From assembly GCA_017302615.1 (NCBI GenBank), contig JAFLDB010000002.1, forward strand, positions 1 to 64,000: DNA of 64,000 nt. The letters are read 5' to 3'. Positions 18,021 to 26,600 of the stretch are shown here, in pieces. The notes beneath the pieces are model-generated. The model was not told where the DNA came from, did no database searches, and saw only the letters and a list, made by a program, of their open reading frames with translations. Numbering within the stretch: the first letter of the stretch is position 1; every line of letters begins with the position of its first letter. The DNA is from Sphingomonadales bacterium (GTDB lineage Bacteria; Pseudomonadota; Alphaproteobacteria; Sphingomonadales; Sphingomonadaceae). Made by a program: the position numbers and the translations under genes.

Positions 18021-19628
18021 ATGGCTGTTACCGGCTTTTCCGGCGCATCGAACACCGCGCAATCCCGTGAGAAATCCGTCGATGTCGCAATCATCGGGGC
18101 GGGCCCGGCCGGGCTGACCGCCGGCTATCTCCTGACCAAGGCCGGCCTTTCGGTCGCCGTGATCGAGAAGGACCGGACCTACGTGGGCGGGATCAGCCGC
18201 ACGGTGGAAGTCGATGGGTACCGCTTCGACATTGGCGGACACCGGTTCTTTTCCAAGTCGAAACAGGTAGTTGACCTGTGGAACGAGATCCTGCCCGACG
18301 ATTTCATCGAGCGGCCGCGGATGAGCCGGATCTATTACGAGGGCAAGTTCTATTCCTACCCGCTGCGCGCTTTCGAAGCGCTGTGGAACCTGGGCATTGT
18401 CCGCTCCGCGCTGTGCATGGCGAGCTTTGCCAGGGCGAAGGTGTTTCCGAACAAGCAAGTCAAGAGCTTCGAGGACTGGACTGTCAATGCCTTCGGGTGG
18501 AAGCTCTATTCGATCTTCTTCAAGACCTATACCGAGAAAGTCTGGGGCATGCCCTGCGACGAGATGAGCGCCGACTGGGCGGCCCAGCGGATCAAGGGCC
18601 TGTCGCTGTGGGGCGCAGTGGTCGATGGCCTCAAGCGCAGCCTGGGTCTCAACAAGGTGCCCAATGACGGGATGCAGGCCAAGACCCTGCTGGAAAGCTT
18701 TCGCTATCCGCGGCTTGGCCCGGGCATGATGTGGGATGCCGCACGCGACCGGATCGTTGAAAGCGGCAAGGGCGAAGTGCTGATGGGCCATGCCCTGAAG
18801 CAGCTGGCCAGCGATGGTGCCGGGGGCTGGCGCCTGACCGCCAGCCACGACGGCGGCGAGACGGTGATCAAGGCCGCCCATGCGATCAGCTCCGCGCCGA
18901 TGCGCGAACTGGCCGCCCGGCTTCACCCGCTGCCCGCCACCAGCCTCAACGCCAAGGCGCTGCGCTATCGCGACTTCCTGACCGTCGCGCTCAAGATCAA
19001 GGCCGATGACCTGTTCCCGGACAACTGGATCTACATCCACGATTCCAAGGTGAGGGTCGGACGGATCCAGAACTTCCGCTCATGGTCGCCGGAAATGGTG
19101 CCCGAAGAGGGCGTGGCCTGTGTCGGCCTCGAGTATTTCTGCTTCGAAGGCGACGGCCTGTGGTCGATGCCGGATGACGAACTGATCGCGCTGGCCACCC
19201 GCGAGCTGGCCCAGCTGGGGCTGGTTTCGGCCGAACAGGTGTTCGGCGGGGCGGTGGTCCGGCAGGAGAAGGCCTATCCGGTCTATGACGAGGACTATGC
19301 CAGCCACGTTGCCGCGATGCGCGCCGAGCTGGAAGAGCGGCATCCCAGCCTGCATCTGGTCGGCCGCAACGGGATGCACCGTTACAACAACCAGGATCAC
19401 GCGATGATGACCGCTATGCTGACGGTCGAGAACATCCTGGCCGGTGCCCGCGTCTATGACGTGTGGTGCGTGAACGAGGACGCCGAGTATCACGAGGCCG
19501 GAAACGAAGGCGCCGAGCCGGATCTGGGCAGCCGCCGCGCGCCCAGCGCCGATCAGGCAGCCGCGCTCGCCTCGATCCGCGAAGTGCCGGAACGGATCGT
19601 CCCGGAACGCAAGCGCGACGCGGCCTGA
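18021..19628 (+). CDS. FAD-dependent oxidoreductase, UDP-galactopyranose mutase / amine oxidase-like
   Basis: A 535-residue flavoprotein. The Rossmann FAD motif VAIIGAGPAGLTAGYLL is near residues 25-41, and VGGISRTVEVDGYRFDIGGH follows, as in the protoporphyrinogen-oxidase/mutase superfamily. The C-terminal FAD-contact segment is NGMHRYNNQDHAMMTAM, again typical of that group. The reaction is not certain. Being 7 bases before a GtrA gene and followed by a GT-C-like gene, a role in modifying a sugar or lipid-linked glycan is more likely than a role in heme synthesis. Confidence 0.8.
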   Translation: MAVTGFSGASNTAQSREKSVDVAIIGAGPAGLTAGYLLTKAGLSVAVIEKDRTYVGGISRTVEVDGYRFDIGGHRFFSKSKQVVDLWNEILPDDFIERPRMSRIYYEGKFYSYPLRAFEALWNLGIVRSALCMASFARAKVFPNKQVKSFEDWTVNAFGWKLYSIFFKTYTEKVWGMPCDEMSADWAAQRIKGLSLWGAVVDGLKRSLGLNKVPNDGMQAKTLLESFRYPRLGPGMMWDAARDRIVESGKGEVLMGHALKQLASDGAGGWRLTASHDGGETVIKAAHAISSAPMRELAARLHPLPATSLNAKALRYRDFLTVALKIKADDLFPDNWIYIHDSKVRVGRIQNFRSWSPEMVPEEGVACVGLEYFCFEGDGLWSMPDDELIALATRELAQLGLVSAEQVFGGAVVRQEKAYPVYDEDYASHVAAMRAELEERHPSLHLVGRNGMHRYNNQDHAMMTAMLTVENILAGARVYDVWCVNEDAEYHEAGNEGAEPDLGSRRAPSADQAAALASIREVPERIVPERKRDAA

Positions 19629-19635
19629 GGCAGTC

Positions 19636-20043
19636 ATGCTGCGCCGCGCCGCCGACATCGTGTTCCTGCGCTACATTGCCGCCAGCGCCTTTGCGCTGGG
19701 GGTGGACATGGGCACGTTCCTGGCCCTGCTGGCGCTGGGACTGGAAGCGGCGCTGGCGGCGGCGTCGGGCTATGGCCTCGGAATCCTGGCCCACTGGCTG
19801 GTATCGAGCCGCGCGGTCTTCACCGCCGGAGTGGCCGAGCGCGGACCGGAGCGGAACCGCCAGAAGGCGCTGTTCGTCGGCTCGGCCCTTGCCGGGCTTG
19901 CCCTGACCACTGCCATTGTCGGCACCGGCAGCGCGCTTGGGCTTGATCCGCGCCTGGCCAAGCTGGCCGCGATCGGTGCCAGCTTCACGCTGACCTGGCT
20001 GCTGCGCGAGCGGGTGGTGTTCCGGCCCGGCCAGGCGGCATGA
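19636..20043 (+). CDS. GtrA-family membrane protein
   Basis: A 135-residue protein with four hydrophobic segments in the GtrA pattern (FLRYIAASAFALGVDMGTF at the start, FTLTWLLRERVVF at the end). GtrA-like proteins are thought to flip polyprenyl-phosphate-linked sugars across the inner membrane. It overlaps the next gene by 4 bases (ATGA), coupling it to the GT-C-like enzyme that could use such a donor. Confidence 0.85.
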   Translation: MLRRAADIVFLRYIAASAFALGVDMGTFLALLALGLEAALAAASGYGLGILAHWLVSSRAVFTAGVAERGPERNRQKALFVGSALAGLALTTAIVGTGSALGLDPRLAKLAAIGASFTLTWLLRERVVFRPGQAA

Positions 20044-21812
20044 TCTTCGTCGAACGACGGCGGGCCGGATTCACGGCCGACCTGTTCTGGCGGGTCGGCC
20101 TTGTCTGGCTTGTGGTCGCGGCGATCTTTGTCGCGGTGCGCTGGTCGGCGATTGCCGGGATGCAGCTGCCCGATGCCGATGACAGCCTGCGGCTGGTCCA
20201 GCTGCGCGACCTGATTGCCGGGCAGGGCTGGTTCGATCTCCACCAGTACCGCGTTGCCCCTCCCGAGGGCATGCTGATGCACTGGTCGAGGCTGGTCGAT
20301 GTGCCATTGGTGATAGTGTGGTCTGCCCTTGCTCCGCTGCTTGGGAACGCTTTGGCAGAGCAGGTCACGCTGGTACTGGTGCCGCTGATCGCTCTGTTTC
20401 TGGCCATGCTGCTGGCCGGCAGGCTGGCCTGGCGGATGCTGGGTGACGGGGCAATTGTCTATACTTGTCTGATACTTGCGCTGCTGACGGCGGTGACGGC
20501 CCAGCTTCAGCCGCTCAGGATCGACCATCACGGCTGGCAGATCGTCATGCTGCTCGCCGCGCTGAACGGCCTGACCGCCCGCAGCGAGCGAACCAGCGGG
20601 AGAATTGCAGGCTTTTTCATGGCCTTAGGCATGACAATCAGCCTCGAACTGCTCCCGCTCGCCGCGCTGATCGGCGCGGTCCTGGCGCTGCGCTGGCTGC
20701 TCGATCCCAAGGCCAAGGCCTTGTCTTTGCACTATATTCGCACGCTCGCCGGCACCTCGGTGCTCGCCTTCCTCGCCACCCGCGGCCTCGCCGACCTCGC
20801 CCCGCACTGCGACACCCTTTCCCCAGCCTATCTGGGCGCGCTCCTAAGTATCGCAATTTGCTTGAGTTTTCTGGGGCTTGCCCCGGCCATGCCACGCCCC
20901 GCGCTGGCACTTGGCATGGCGGCCAGCGGCAGCCTTGGCATCGGCACACTGCTGTTGCTTGCCCCGGCCTGCACCGCCGGCCCCTTCGTCATGCTCGACC
21001 CGCTGGTCCAGCAATACTGGTACGCCAACGTCCGCGAAGGCATGCCGGTCTGGCGGCAGGACCTGGATGTCGCGCTGCGACTGGTCGTTCCGCCGCTGGC
21101 CGGTTTGATCGCTGCATTCCGGCTGTGGCAGGCCAGTCAGGGCTGGCTGCGGCGGTTCTGGTTTGAATATGCTCTGATCGCCGCAGGAACCCTTGCGCTC
21201 GGGCTGGTGGTCAGCCGCTCGGCCGGGTTCGCTGCGGCCATGGCCGCCGTGCCGCTGGGGTGGATGCTGCGGGATTGGCACCGCAAGGCGCAAGCGATGC
21301 GGCCCGGCGGGCGGCGGATCGCCCTGCTGGCTGGTGCCGTCCTGCTGATCATGCCGGACCTGCCGCTGAAAGCCGCAAGGCTGCTGGCATCCCGCCCCGC
21401 TGTCTCGCCGCCCGTTGCCCAGCGCGCCTGCGACATTGCGGCGGCGGCACCGGCCTTGCGCAGGCTGGGCCCCGGCGCGACGATCTTCGCACCGATCGAC
21501 AGCGGCCCGATGCTGCTGCTGCACAGCCCGCACAAGGTGGTGGCCACCGCGCACCACCGCGCGCCGCAAGCCCTGCACGATGTGATCGCCGCCTTCCTTG
21601 CCAGTCCGGCTGATGCCGAGGCGATCGTGTCCAAGCGCGGCGCAAGCCATGTGGCGCTGTGCCCGGCGCTGGCCGAGGTGGCGATCTACCGAGAGGCGGC
21701 GCCCCGGGGGCTCGCCGCGAGCCTCGCAGAAGGCAAGACACCGGCCTGGTTGAGGCCGGTGCCGATGCCGCAGGACAGTGGCCTGCTGGTCTGGGAAGTC
21801 ACTCGGCGCTAG
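20040..21812 (+). CDS. GT-C-like polytopic glycosyltransferase
   Basis: A 590-residue protein with about 11-12 hydrophobic segments and a C-terminal soluble part (about residues 460-590). The first periplasmic loop carries QLPDADDSLRLVQLRDL, with an acidic DxD at about 45-47, and LQPLRIDHHGWQIVM carries a DHH at about 162-164. Both resemble features of STT3/AglB-like GT-C transferases. The GT-C assignment is from layout and these motifs. The sugar and acceptor are unknown. Together with GtrA and the FAD enzyme it forms a probable glycan-decoration operon. It converges with the P450 gene with 4 bases between stops. Confidence 0.65.
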   Translation: MIFVERRRAGFTADLFWRVGLVWLVVAAIFVAVRWSAIAGMQLPDADDSLRLVQLRDLIAGQGWFDLHQYRVAPPEGMLMHWSRLVDVPLVIVWSALAPLLGNALAEQVTLVLVPLIALFLAMLLAGRLAWRMLGDGAIVYTCLILALLTAVTAQLQPLRIDHHGWQIVMLLAALNGLTARSERTSGRIAGFFMALGMTISLELLPLAALIGAVLALRWLLDPKAKALSLHYIRTLAGTSVLAFLATRGLADLAPHCDTLSPAYLGALLSIAICLSFLGLAPAMPRPALALGMAASGSLGIGTLLLLAPACTAGPFVMLDPLVQQYWYANVREGMPVWRQDLDVALRLVVPPLAGLIAAFRLWQASQGWLRRFWFEYALIAAGTLALGLVVSRSAGFAAAMAAVPLGWMLRDWHRKAQAMRPGGRRIALLAGAVLLIMPDLPLKAARLLASRPAVSPPVAQRACDIAAAAPALRRLGPGATIFAPIDSGPMLLLHSPHKVVATAHHRAPQALHDVIAAFLASPADAEAIVSKRGASHVALCPALAEVAIYREAAPRGLAASLAEGKTPAWLRPVPMPQDSGLLVWEVTRR

Positions 21813-21816
21813 GCGC

Positions 21817-23151
21817 TCAGAACTTCTCCAGCGTCACTTCCATCTTGCGGAAGCCGTGAACGAAGTTGGCGCGGACCCGCTCCACCTTGCCGGTCACGTT
21901 AACCCGCATCCGGCGCTTGTGCATTTCTTCCATCAGCACCTTGAGCTGCAGTTCAGCCAGACGGGCCCCGACGCAGCGGTGGATACCATATCCGAACGAG
22001 AGGTGCCGCCGCGCGTTTTCGCGGTTGAGGATCACCTTGTCGGCATCCTCGAACACTTCCTCGTCACGGTTGGCGGAAATGTACCACAGGATCAGCTTGT
22101 CGCCCTTCTTGATCTGATGACCGAACAGTTCGGCATCGGCCGTCGCCGTGCGGCGCATGTGGGCGAGCGGAGTCTGGAAACGGATGATCTCCTGGACCGC
22201 GTTGGGGATCACCGAGGGGTCAGCCTCGAACAGGGCGCGCTGATCGGGGAAGCTGTCCAGCGCGTGGATGATGCCCGACATGGTGTTGCGGGTGGTATCG
22301 TTGCCGCCGACGATCAGCAGGATCAGGTTGCCCATGAATTCCTGCGGGCTCATCTGGCTCATCGCGTCGGAGTGGATCATCATCGAGATGAGATCGCGGC
22401 TGGGCGGCTTGCCCATCCGGTCGATCCACAGCGTCTTGAAGTACTGGGCCATCTCCTGGAAAATTTCCCAGCGCACTTCGTTCAGTTCGCGGGCAAAGCC
22501 CAGCTCCACGTCACCGGCCCAGTCCGACCAGAAGGTCAGCAGGCGGCGGTCTTCCCACGGGAAGCCGAACAGGATCGCCAGCATGCCGGTGGTCAGTTCG
22601 ACCGAGACCTTGTCGACCCAGTCAAACTGTTCGCCAAACGGCAGCGAATCGAGCGTGGCAGCGGTGCGGGCGCGCACTTCCTCGGCCATCTTCTCGATCT
22701 CGCCCGGTGTGAAAGCCGGAGCAACGGTGCGGCGCTGACCGGTGTGTTCGGGCCGGTCCATCGCGATGAACATCGGCAGGCGGCGCTCTTCCAGCTGTTC
22801 CGGAGTCACATCCGCAGGTGGCTCCGTGATAGTGATCCCGCCGTACTGCCAGGACGAGGAATAGAGTTCGGGCAGCGCCTCGACATGCTGGATCGCCTTG
22901 GAGCTGACCACGTTCCAGTAAGGGCCATAGGGTGATTCCGGCACGTAGTTGACCGGTTCCTTGGCGCGCATTTCGGCGAAGATCGGCTGCCAGCGGTCCT
23001 CGACATAGATGTCGGAGCGCGACACGTCCCACGGGTGGGTGTGCTTGGGCATCTCCTGCCCGTGCTCCTTCAGCCAGCCTTCGAAGGCTTCGGCCGCGGT
23101 GGGCGAGGTGCGGTAAATGAACTTTTCGGGGGCTGCTGCCTGGGTTGCCAT
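21817..23151 (-). CDS. Cytochrome P450, CYP153-like
   Basis: A 444-residue soluble P450. The I-helix is LLIVGGNDTTRNTMSG with the proton-delivery Thr. The K-helix ExxR equivalent lies in EIIRFQTPLAHMRR. The heme loop is HLSFGYGIHRCVGARLAELQ with the Cys ligand. These segments resemble CYP153 enzymes, which hydroxylate alkanes and fatty chains at the terminal carbon. No ferredoxin or ferredoxin reductase gene is adjacent, so partners must be elsewhere. The ATG at 23151 (MATQAAAPEKF) follows GGAGAG at a suitable distance; a longer frame begins at 23175. Confidence 0.9.
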   Translation of the reverse strand: MATQAAAPEKFIYRTSPTAAEAFEGWLKEHGQEMPKHTHPWDVSRSDIYVEDRWQPIFAEMRAKEPVNYVPESPYGPYWNVVSSKAIQHVEALPELYSSSWQYGGITITEPPADVTPEQLEERRLPMFIAMDRPEHTGQRRTVAPAFTPGEIEKMAEEVRARTAATLDSLPFGEQFDWVDKVSVELTTGMLAILFGFPWEDRRLLTFWSDWAGDVELGFARELNEVRWEIFQEMAQYFKTLWIDRMGKPPSRDLISMMIHSDAMSQMSPQEFMGNLILLIVGGNDTTRNTMSGIIHALDSFPDQRALFEADPSVIPNAVQEIIRFQTPLAHMRRTATADAELFGHQIKKGDKLILWYISANRDEEVFEDADKVILNRENARRHLSFGYGIHRCVGARLAELQLKVLMEEMHKRRMRVNVTGKVERVRANFVHGFRKMEVTLEKF

Positions 23152-23203
23152 CGCTCGTCTCTCCAATGCCCGCACCTTTGCTGGATGCGTTGCTTGATGA
23201 GAC

Positions 23204-23232
23204 TTATCCGGCCTAACTTACCGAAATGTCAA
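23204..23232 (-). promoter_or_regulatory. Sigma70-like promoter for the P450 gene
   Basis: On the minus strand TTGACA (23227-23232) is followed after 17 bases by GGATAA (23204-23209). It lies about 50 bases upstream of the P450 start. Match and spacing are good, but activity is inferred. Confidence 0.55.
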
Positions 23233-23263
23233 TAGCGGCTCGGCGAAGTGCATCGCCGCCGGG

Positions 23264-24499
23264 TCAGGCTGCGGCCTTGCGCCGGAACAGGCCGCGCCGG
23301 CCGGTGCCGGCCGGACCACTCTTCATTACCCGCTTCTTGAACAGCGCCGCGCCGCCACGCACCAGCACCGCGACGCAGAGCGCCTGCCAGGCCAGAGTCG
23401 CGCCATGGATCCACAGGGTATCGTCCTGCGCCGCTTTGGCCAGCATCATGAAGGGCGACGAGAAGGGCACGATCATTGCCGCCGTCTCCACCACGCTGCC
23501 CGGCTTGGCCATGGCATAGGAGGCGAAGAAGAAGTTCAGCAACTGCAGCATGGTTACCGGCATCGACAGGGTCTGAACCTCGCGCACCGTGGTGGCGAGC
23601 GAGCCGATCGCAAGGAAGATCGAGCCGAGCAGGAGATAGCCCATGGAGAAATAGGCCACACCAAAGGCGAAGAACAACGGCCAGCCGACAGCGGGCGCAG
23701 GGAAGTTCGACAAGCTGTTGCCGGCCCCGAGCCATACCGCGCTACCGGCCAGGCCCCAGACCGTGATCCCGACCCATGACACGGCCAGCATGGCAAACAG
23801 TTTGCCCAGAAACACGGCATCCATCGGGATGGCGGCGGCGAGCACTTCGATGATCTTGTTGCCCTTTTCCTCGACCAGATTCGAAAGGACCATTCCGGCC
23901 AGCAACATGGTCAGAAGGAACAGCACCGTCTGGCCGATTTGCGCGGTCACTACCCGGCTCTGGGTCTGGTCGGCGCGCGAGGTGGCGATGCTGTTGAGGC
24001 CAACTTCAGGATATACCTTTGGCTCTGCGCCTGCTGCGTAAGCCGTAATCAGCGCCACCCGGCCCTGCCAGTCGGCAATCCGCTCCTTCGGTCCGGTCAA
24101 GACCGGCTGTTGCGGCGTACCGGTAACAATCGCCGCGAGATTGGCCTGATTGGATTTCATCGCTGCCACCGGGTCGAATTGTTCGCCCGGCTCCAGCTTC
24201 TTGACGATCACCAGTTGGGGCATCGACGGCCCGACCCGCTCGGCCAACCTTTGCTGGGCTCCGATCATGGCATCGACATCCGCCGGGGCCATCGCGACAC
24301 CGAGCAGCGGACGATCGACACTTTGCTTCACTTGCTGGCCGATCCCCCCAGCCAGCCCGCCGACCAGCAACGGGAACAGCGGACCAAGCAGGAAGAAGAT
24401 GAAACTGCGCGACCACAGGATCGCGACGAAATCGCGCCGGGCCACGACAAAGGCGGCAGCCAGGGTGGAGAGCCGGCCGGTGTGGGTATCCTGGTTCAC
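23264..24499 (-). CDS. ABC-2 type exporter permease (NatB-like)
   Basis: A 411-residue permease. One N-terminal membrane segment (about residues 28-50) is followed by a large periplasmic domain (about 50-190) and then five or six segments. VEEKGNKIIEVLAAAIPMDAVFLGK is the conserved cytoplasmic coupling helix of NatB/YhaP-type ABC-2 permeases (core VEEKGNKIIEVL). It overlaps the ATPase gene by 4 bases. Family members export sodium, antibiotics or small peptides; the cargo here is not known. Confidence 0.85.
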   Translation of the reverse strand: MNQDTHTGRLSTLAAAFVVARRDFVAILWSRSFIFFLLGPLFPLLVGGLAGGIGQQVKQSVDRPLLGVAMAPADVDAMIGAQQRLAERVGPSMPQLVIVKKLEPGEQFDPVAAMKSNQANLAAIVTGTPQQPVLTGPKERIADWQGRVALITAYAAGAEPKVYPEVGLNSIATSRADQTQSRVVTAQIGQTVLFLLTMLLAGMVLSNLVEEKGNKIIEVLAAAIPMDAVFLGKLFAMLAVSWVGITVWGLAGSAVWLGAGNSLSNFPAPAVGWPLFFAFGVAYFSMGYLLLGSIFLAIGSLATTVREVQTLSMPVTMLQLLNFFFASYAMAKPGSVVETAAMIVPFSSPFMMLAKAAQDDTLWIHGATLAWQALCVAVLVRGGAALFKKRVMKSGPAGTGRRGLFRRKAAA

Positions 24500-25482
24500 C
24501 GCCGCACCTCCTCTTTCTCTTCTTCAAGTGCCCGGGCGGCCGCCTCACCGGCAATCGCCACGAAGGCATCGTGCAGACCGGCGCGCTCAATCGACAGCGA
24601 AAGAATCCCCGCCTCGCCTTCGATCAGTGCCCGCAGCAGCGGTTCGATCCCGCTTTCGGGCAGGCTGAAGAACCAGAAATTGCCCTCATGCCGGGCATCG
24701 GCGGGCAGAGCTTTGCGCCAGGGTCCATCCTTGGCGCGGGTTTCCAGCCGCACCTGCGGTCGGATCCGGTCGCGCGCAACATCCACAGGGCCGGCAAAGG
24801 GAACCTTGCCGCCGGCGATGATTGCCACTTCATCACACAAGCGCTCGGCATGGGCGATCACATGGGTGGAGAAGATTACCGTGGTGCCTTTCACCGCCAG
24901 GCTGCGGATCATCCGTTCGAGCTTGCCCTGGTTGAGTGCATCGAGGCCGGAAAACGGCTCGTCGAAAACCACCAGCCGGGGATTGTGGACCAGCGTGCCG
25001 AGCAACTGGACCTGCTGGGCCATGCCTTTCGAGAGCTGGCGGATCTGGCGCTCGATCGCATAACCAAGGCCATGCTCTTCCAGCAACTGCTTGCCCCGCC
25101 GTCGCCCTTCAGCCAGCGGCAGACCGCGCAGGGCGCCCAGAAAAGCGATTGCCTCATAGGTTTTCATCGAAGGGTAGAGCCCGCGTTCTTCCGGCAGGTA
25201 GCCGACCGTGTGGGCCACTTCATGCGGGCGGTCTGTGCCAAGCAGGCGGCGCACACCCTCATCGGGATCGATGATGCCCAGAAGCATTCGCAGTGTAGTG
25301 GTCTTGCCAGCACCGTTGGGACCGAGAATGCCGTAGATCGCGCCTTCCGGCACCGACAGGTCGACCCCGTCGACTGCGGTAAAGCCATCAAACCGCTTCA
25401 CCAGCCCGCGCGCCTCGATTGCCAGCGGCCGTGTTGCCGCTTGCGGCGCGTTGCTCCCCATCGGTGCTTCCCCTAGCTTCAT
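24496..25482 (-). CDS. ABC transporter ATP-binding protein (NatA-like)
   Basis: A 328-residue ATPase. The Walker A motif is GPNGAGKTT, the signature is LSKGMAQQVQ, Walker B is LVVFDEPFSGLD and the switch His is in FSTHVIAHAE. A C-terminal extension of about 90 residues (from around 235) is typical of the NatA/YhaQ group. It pairs with the downstream permease (4-base overlap). Start: ATG at 25482, or ATG at 25461 (MGSNAPQ), both plausible. It diverges from queG with 47 bases between. Confidence 0.9.
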   Translation of the reverse strand: MKLGEAPMGSNAPQAATRPLAIEARGLVKRFDGFTAVDGVDLSVPEGAIYGILGPNGAGKTTTLRMLLGIIDPDEGVRRLLGTDRPHEVAHTVGYLPEERGLYPSMKTYEAIAFLGALRGLPLAEGRRRGKQLLEEHGLGYAIERQIRQLSKGMAQQVQLLGTLVHNPRLVVFDEPFSGLDALNQGKLERMIRSLAVKGTTVIFSTHVIAHAERLCDEVAIIAGGKVPFAGPVDVARDRIRPQVRLETRAKDGPWRKALPADARHEGNFWFFSLPESGIEPLLRALIEGEAGILSLSIERAGLHDAFVAIAGEAAARALEEEKEEVRR

Positions 25483-25529
25483 GCGTCCAGCCCACTATGG
25501 AAAGCGGGTGAACAGGAGCAACAGGAAGT

Positions 25530-26600
25530 TTGGTTAACGCGGCTGCCACCAATTCGCTCAAGCATGATCTTATCGCGGAGGCCACCAGGCTGGGCTTTGC
25601 CGCCTGCGGGGTCACGCCAGCCGGAGAGGATCCGCTACGCGCCGCGCGGCTGGAGCAGTGGCTGGATGAAGGCATGCACGGCGCGATGGAGTGGATGGAG
25701 GCACGTGCCCATCATCGCCGCAGCCCGCAAGGCCTGTGGCCAGAGGCGCGCAGGGTCATTGCCCTTGGCATGAGCTATGCCCCCTCGGTGGATCCGCTAA
25801 CCCTGGCGGAAGAGCCGGACCGGGCGCGGATTTCCGTCTATGCTCAGGGGTCTGACTATCACGATACGGTCAAGAAGGCGCTGAAGGCGCTGGCACGGTG
25901 GCTGGTGGCTGAAGCCGGAAAACGCGGTCTGGGCGAGATAGGCGTCAAGGTCTTTGTCGATACCGCACCGGTCATGGAAAAGCCGCTGGGCGAGGCCGCC
26001 GGGCTTGGCTGGCAGGGCAAGCATACCAATCTGGTCAGCCGCGATCATGGCTCATGGCTGTTTCTGGGCGCGATCTACACCACGCTGGAACTACAACCCG
26101 ATGCGCCGGGCCGCGACCGCTGCGGCAGTTGCAGCGCCTGCCAGACGGCCTGCCCGACCAACGCCTTTCCTGCGCCCTACCGGCTCGATGCGCGGCGCTG
26201 CATTTCCTACCTGACCATCGAGCTGAAAGAGGCAATCCCGCTGGAGTTTCGCAAGGCACTGGGCAACCGCATCTATGGCTGCGACGATTGCCTGGCGGTC
26301 TGCCCGTGGAACAAGTTTGCCGATACGGCGCACACCATGCGCGCCTTTCTCCCGCGCGCCGAACTGGCGGCGCCGCGCCTGGCCGAACTGCTGGCGCTGG
26401 ACGATGCTGCTTTTCGCAAGTTGTTTTCCGGATCGCCGATCAAGCGGATCGGTCGCAATCGGTTTGTCCGCAACTGCCTTTATGCGGCCGGCAACAGCGC
26501 CGATCCGGCACTGGCCGGACCGGTCCGGGACCTGCTCAGCGATCCCGATCCGGTGGTGTCCGAAGCCGCGCGCTGGGCGCTGGACGAACTGTCCGTCTAG
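25530..26600 (+). CDS. queG: Epoxyqueuosine reductase
   Basis: A 356-residue enzyme that makes queuosine from epoxyqueuosine in tRNA, using cobalamin and two 4Fe-4S clusters. The cluster motifs are [17 protein letters not shown] and [15 protein letters not shown]. The catalytic region shows [16 protein letters not shown]-like C-terminus ([17 protein letters not shown]) recognises tRNA. The start is TTG at 25530 after an AGGAGCAACAGGAAG ribosome site; no ATG fits the frame. Its TAG overlaps the stop of the convergent GDH gene at the palindrome CTAG (26597-26600). Confidence 0.93.
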   Translation: MVNAAATNSLKHDLIAEATRLGFAACGVTPAGEDPLRAARLEQWLDEGMHGAMEWMEARAHHRRSPQGLWPEARRVIALGMSYAPSVDPLTLAEEPDRARISVYAQGSDYHDTVKKALKALARWLVAEAGKRGLGEIGVKVFVDTAPVMEKPLGEAAGLGWQGKHTNLVSRDHGSWLFLGAIYTTLELQPDAPGRDRCGSCSACQTACPTNAFPAPYRLDARRCISYLTIELKEAIPLEFRKALGNRIYGCDDCLAVCPWNKFADTAHTMRAFLPRAELAAPRLAELLALDDAAFRKLFSGSPIKRIGRNRFVRNCLYAAGNSADPALAGPVRDLLSDPDPVVSEAARWALDELSV

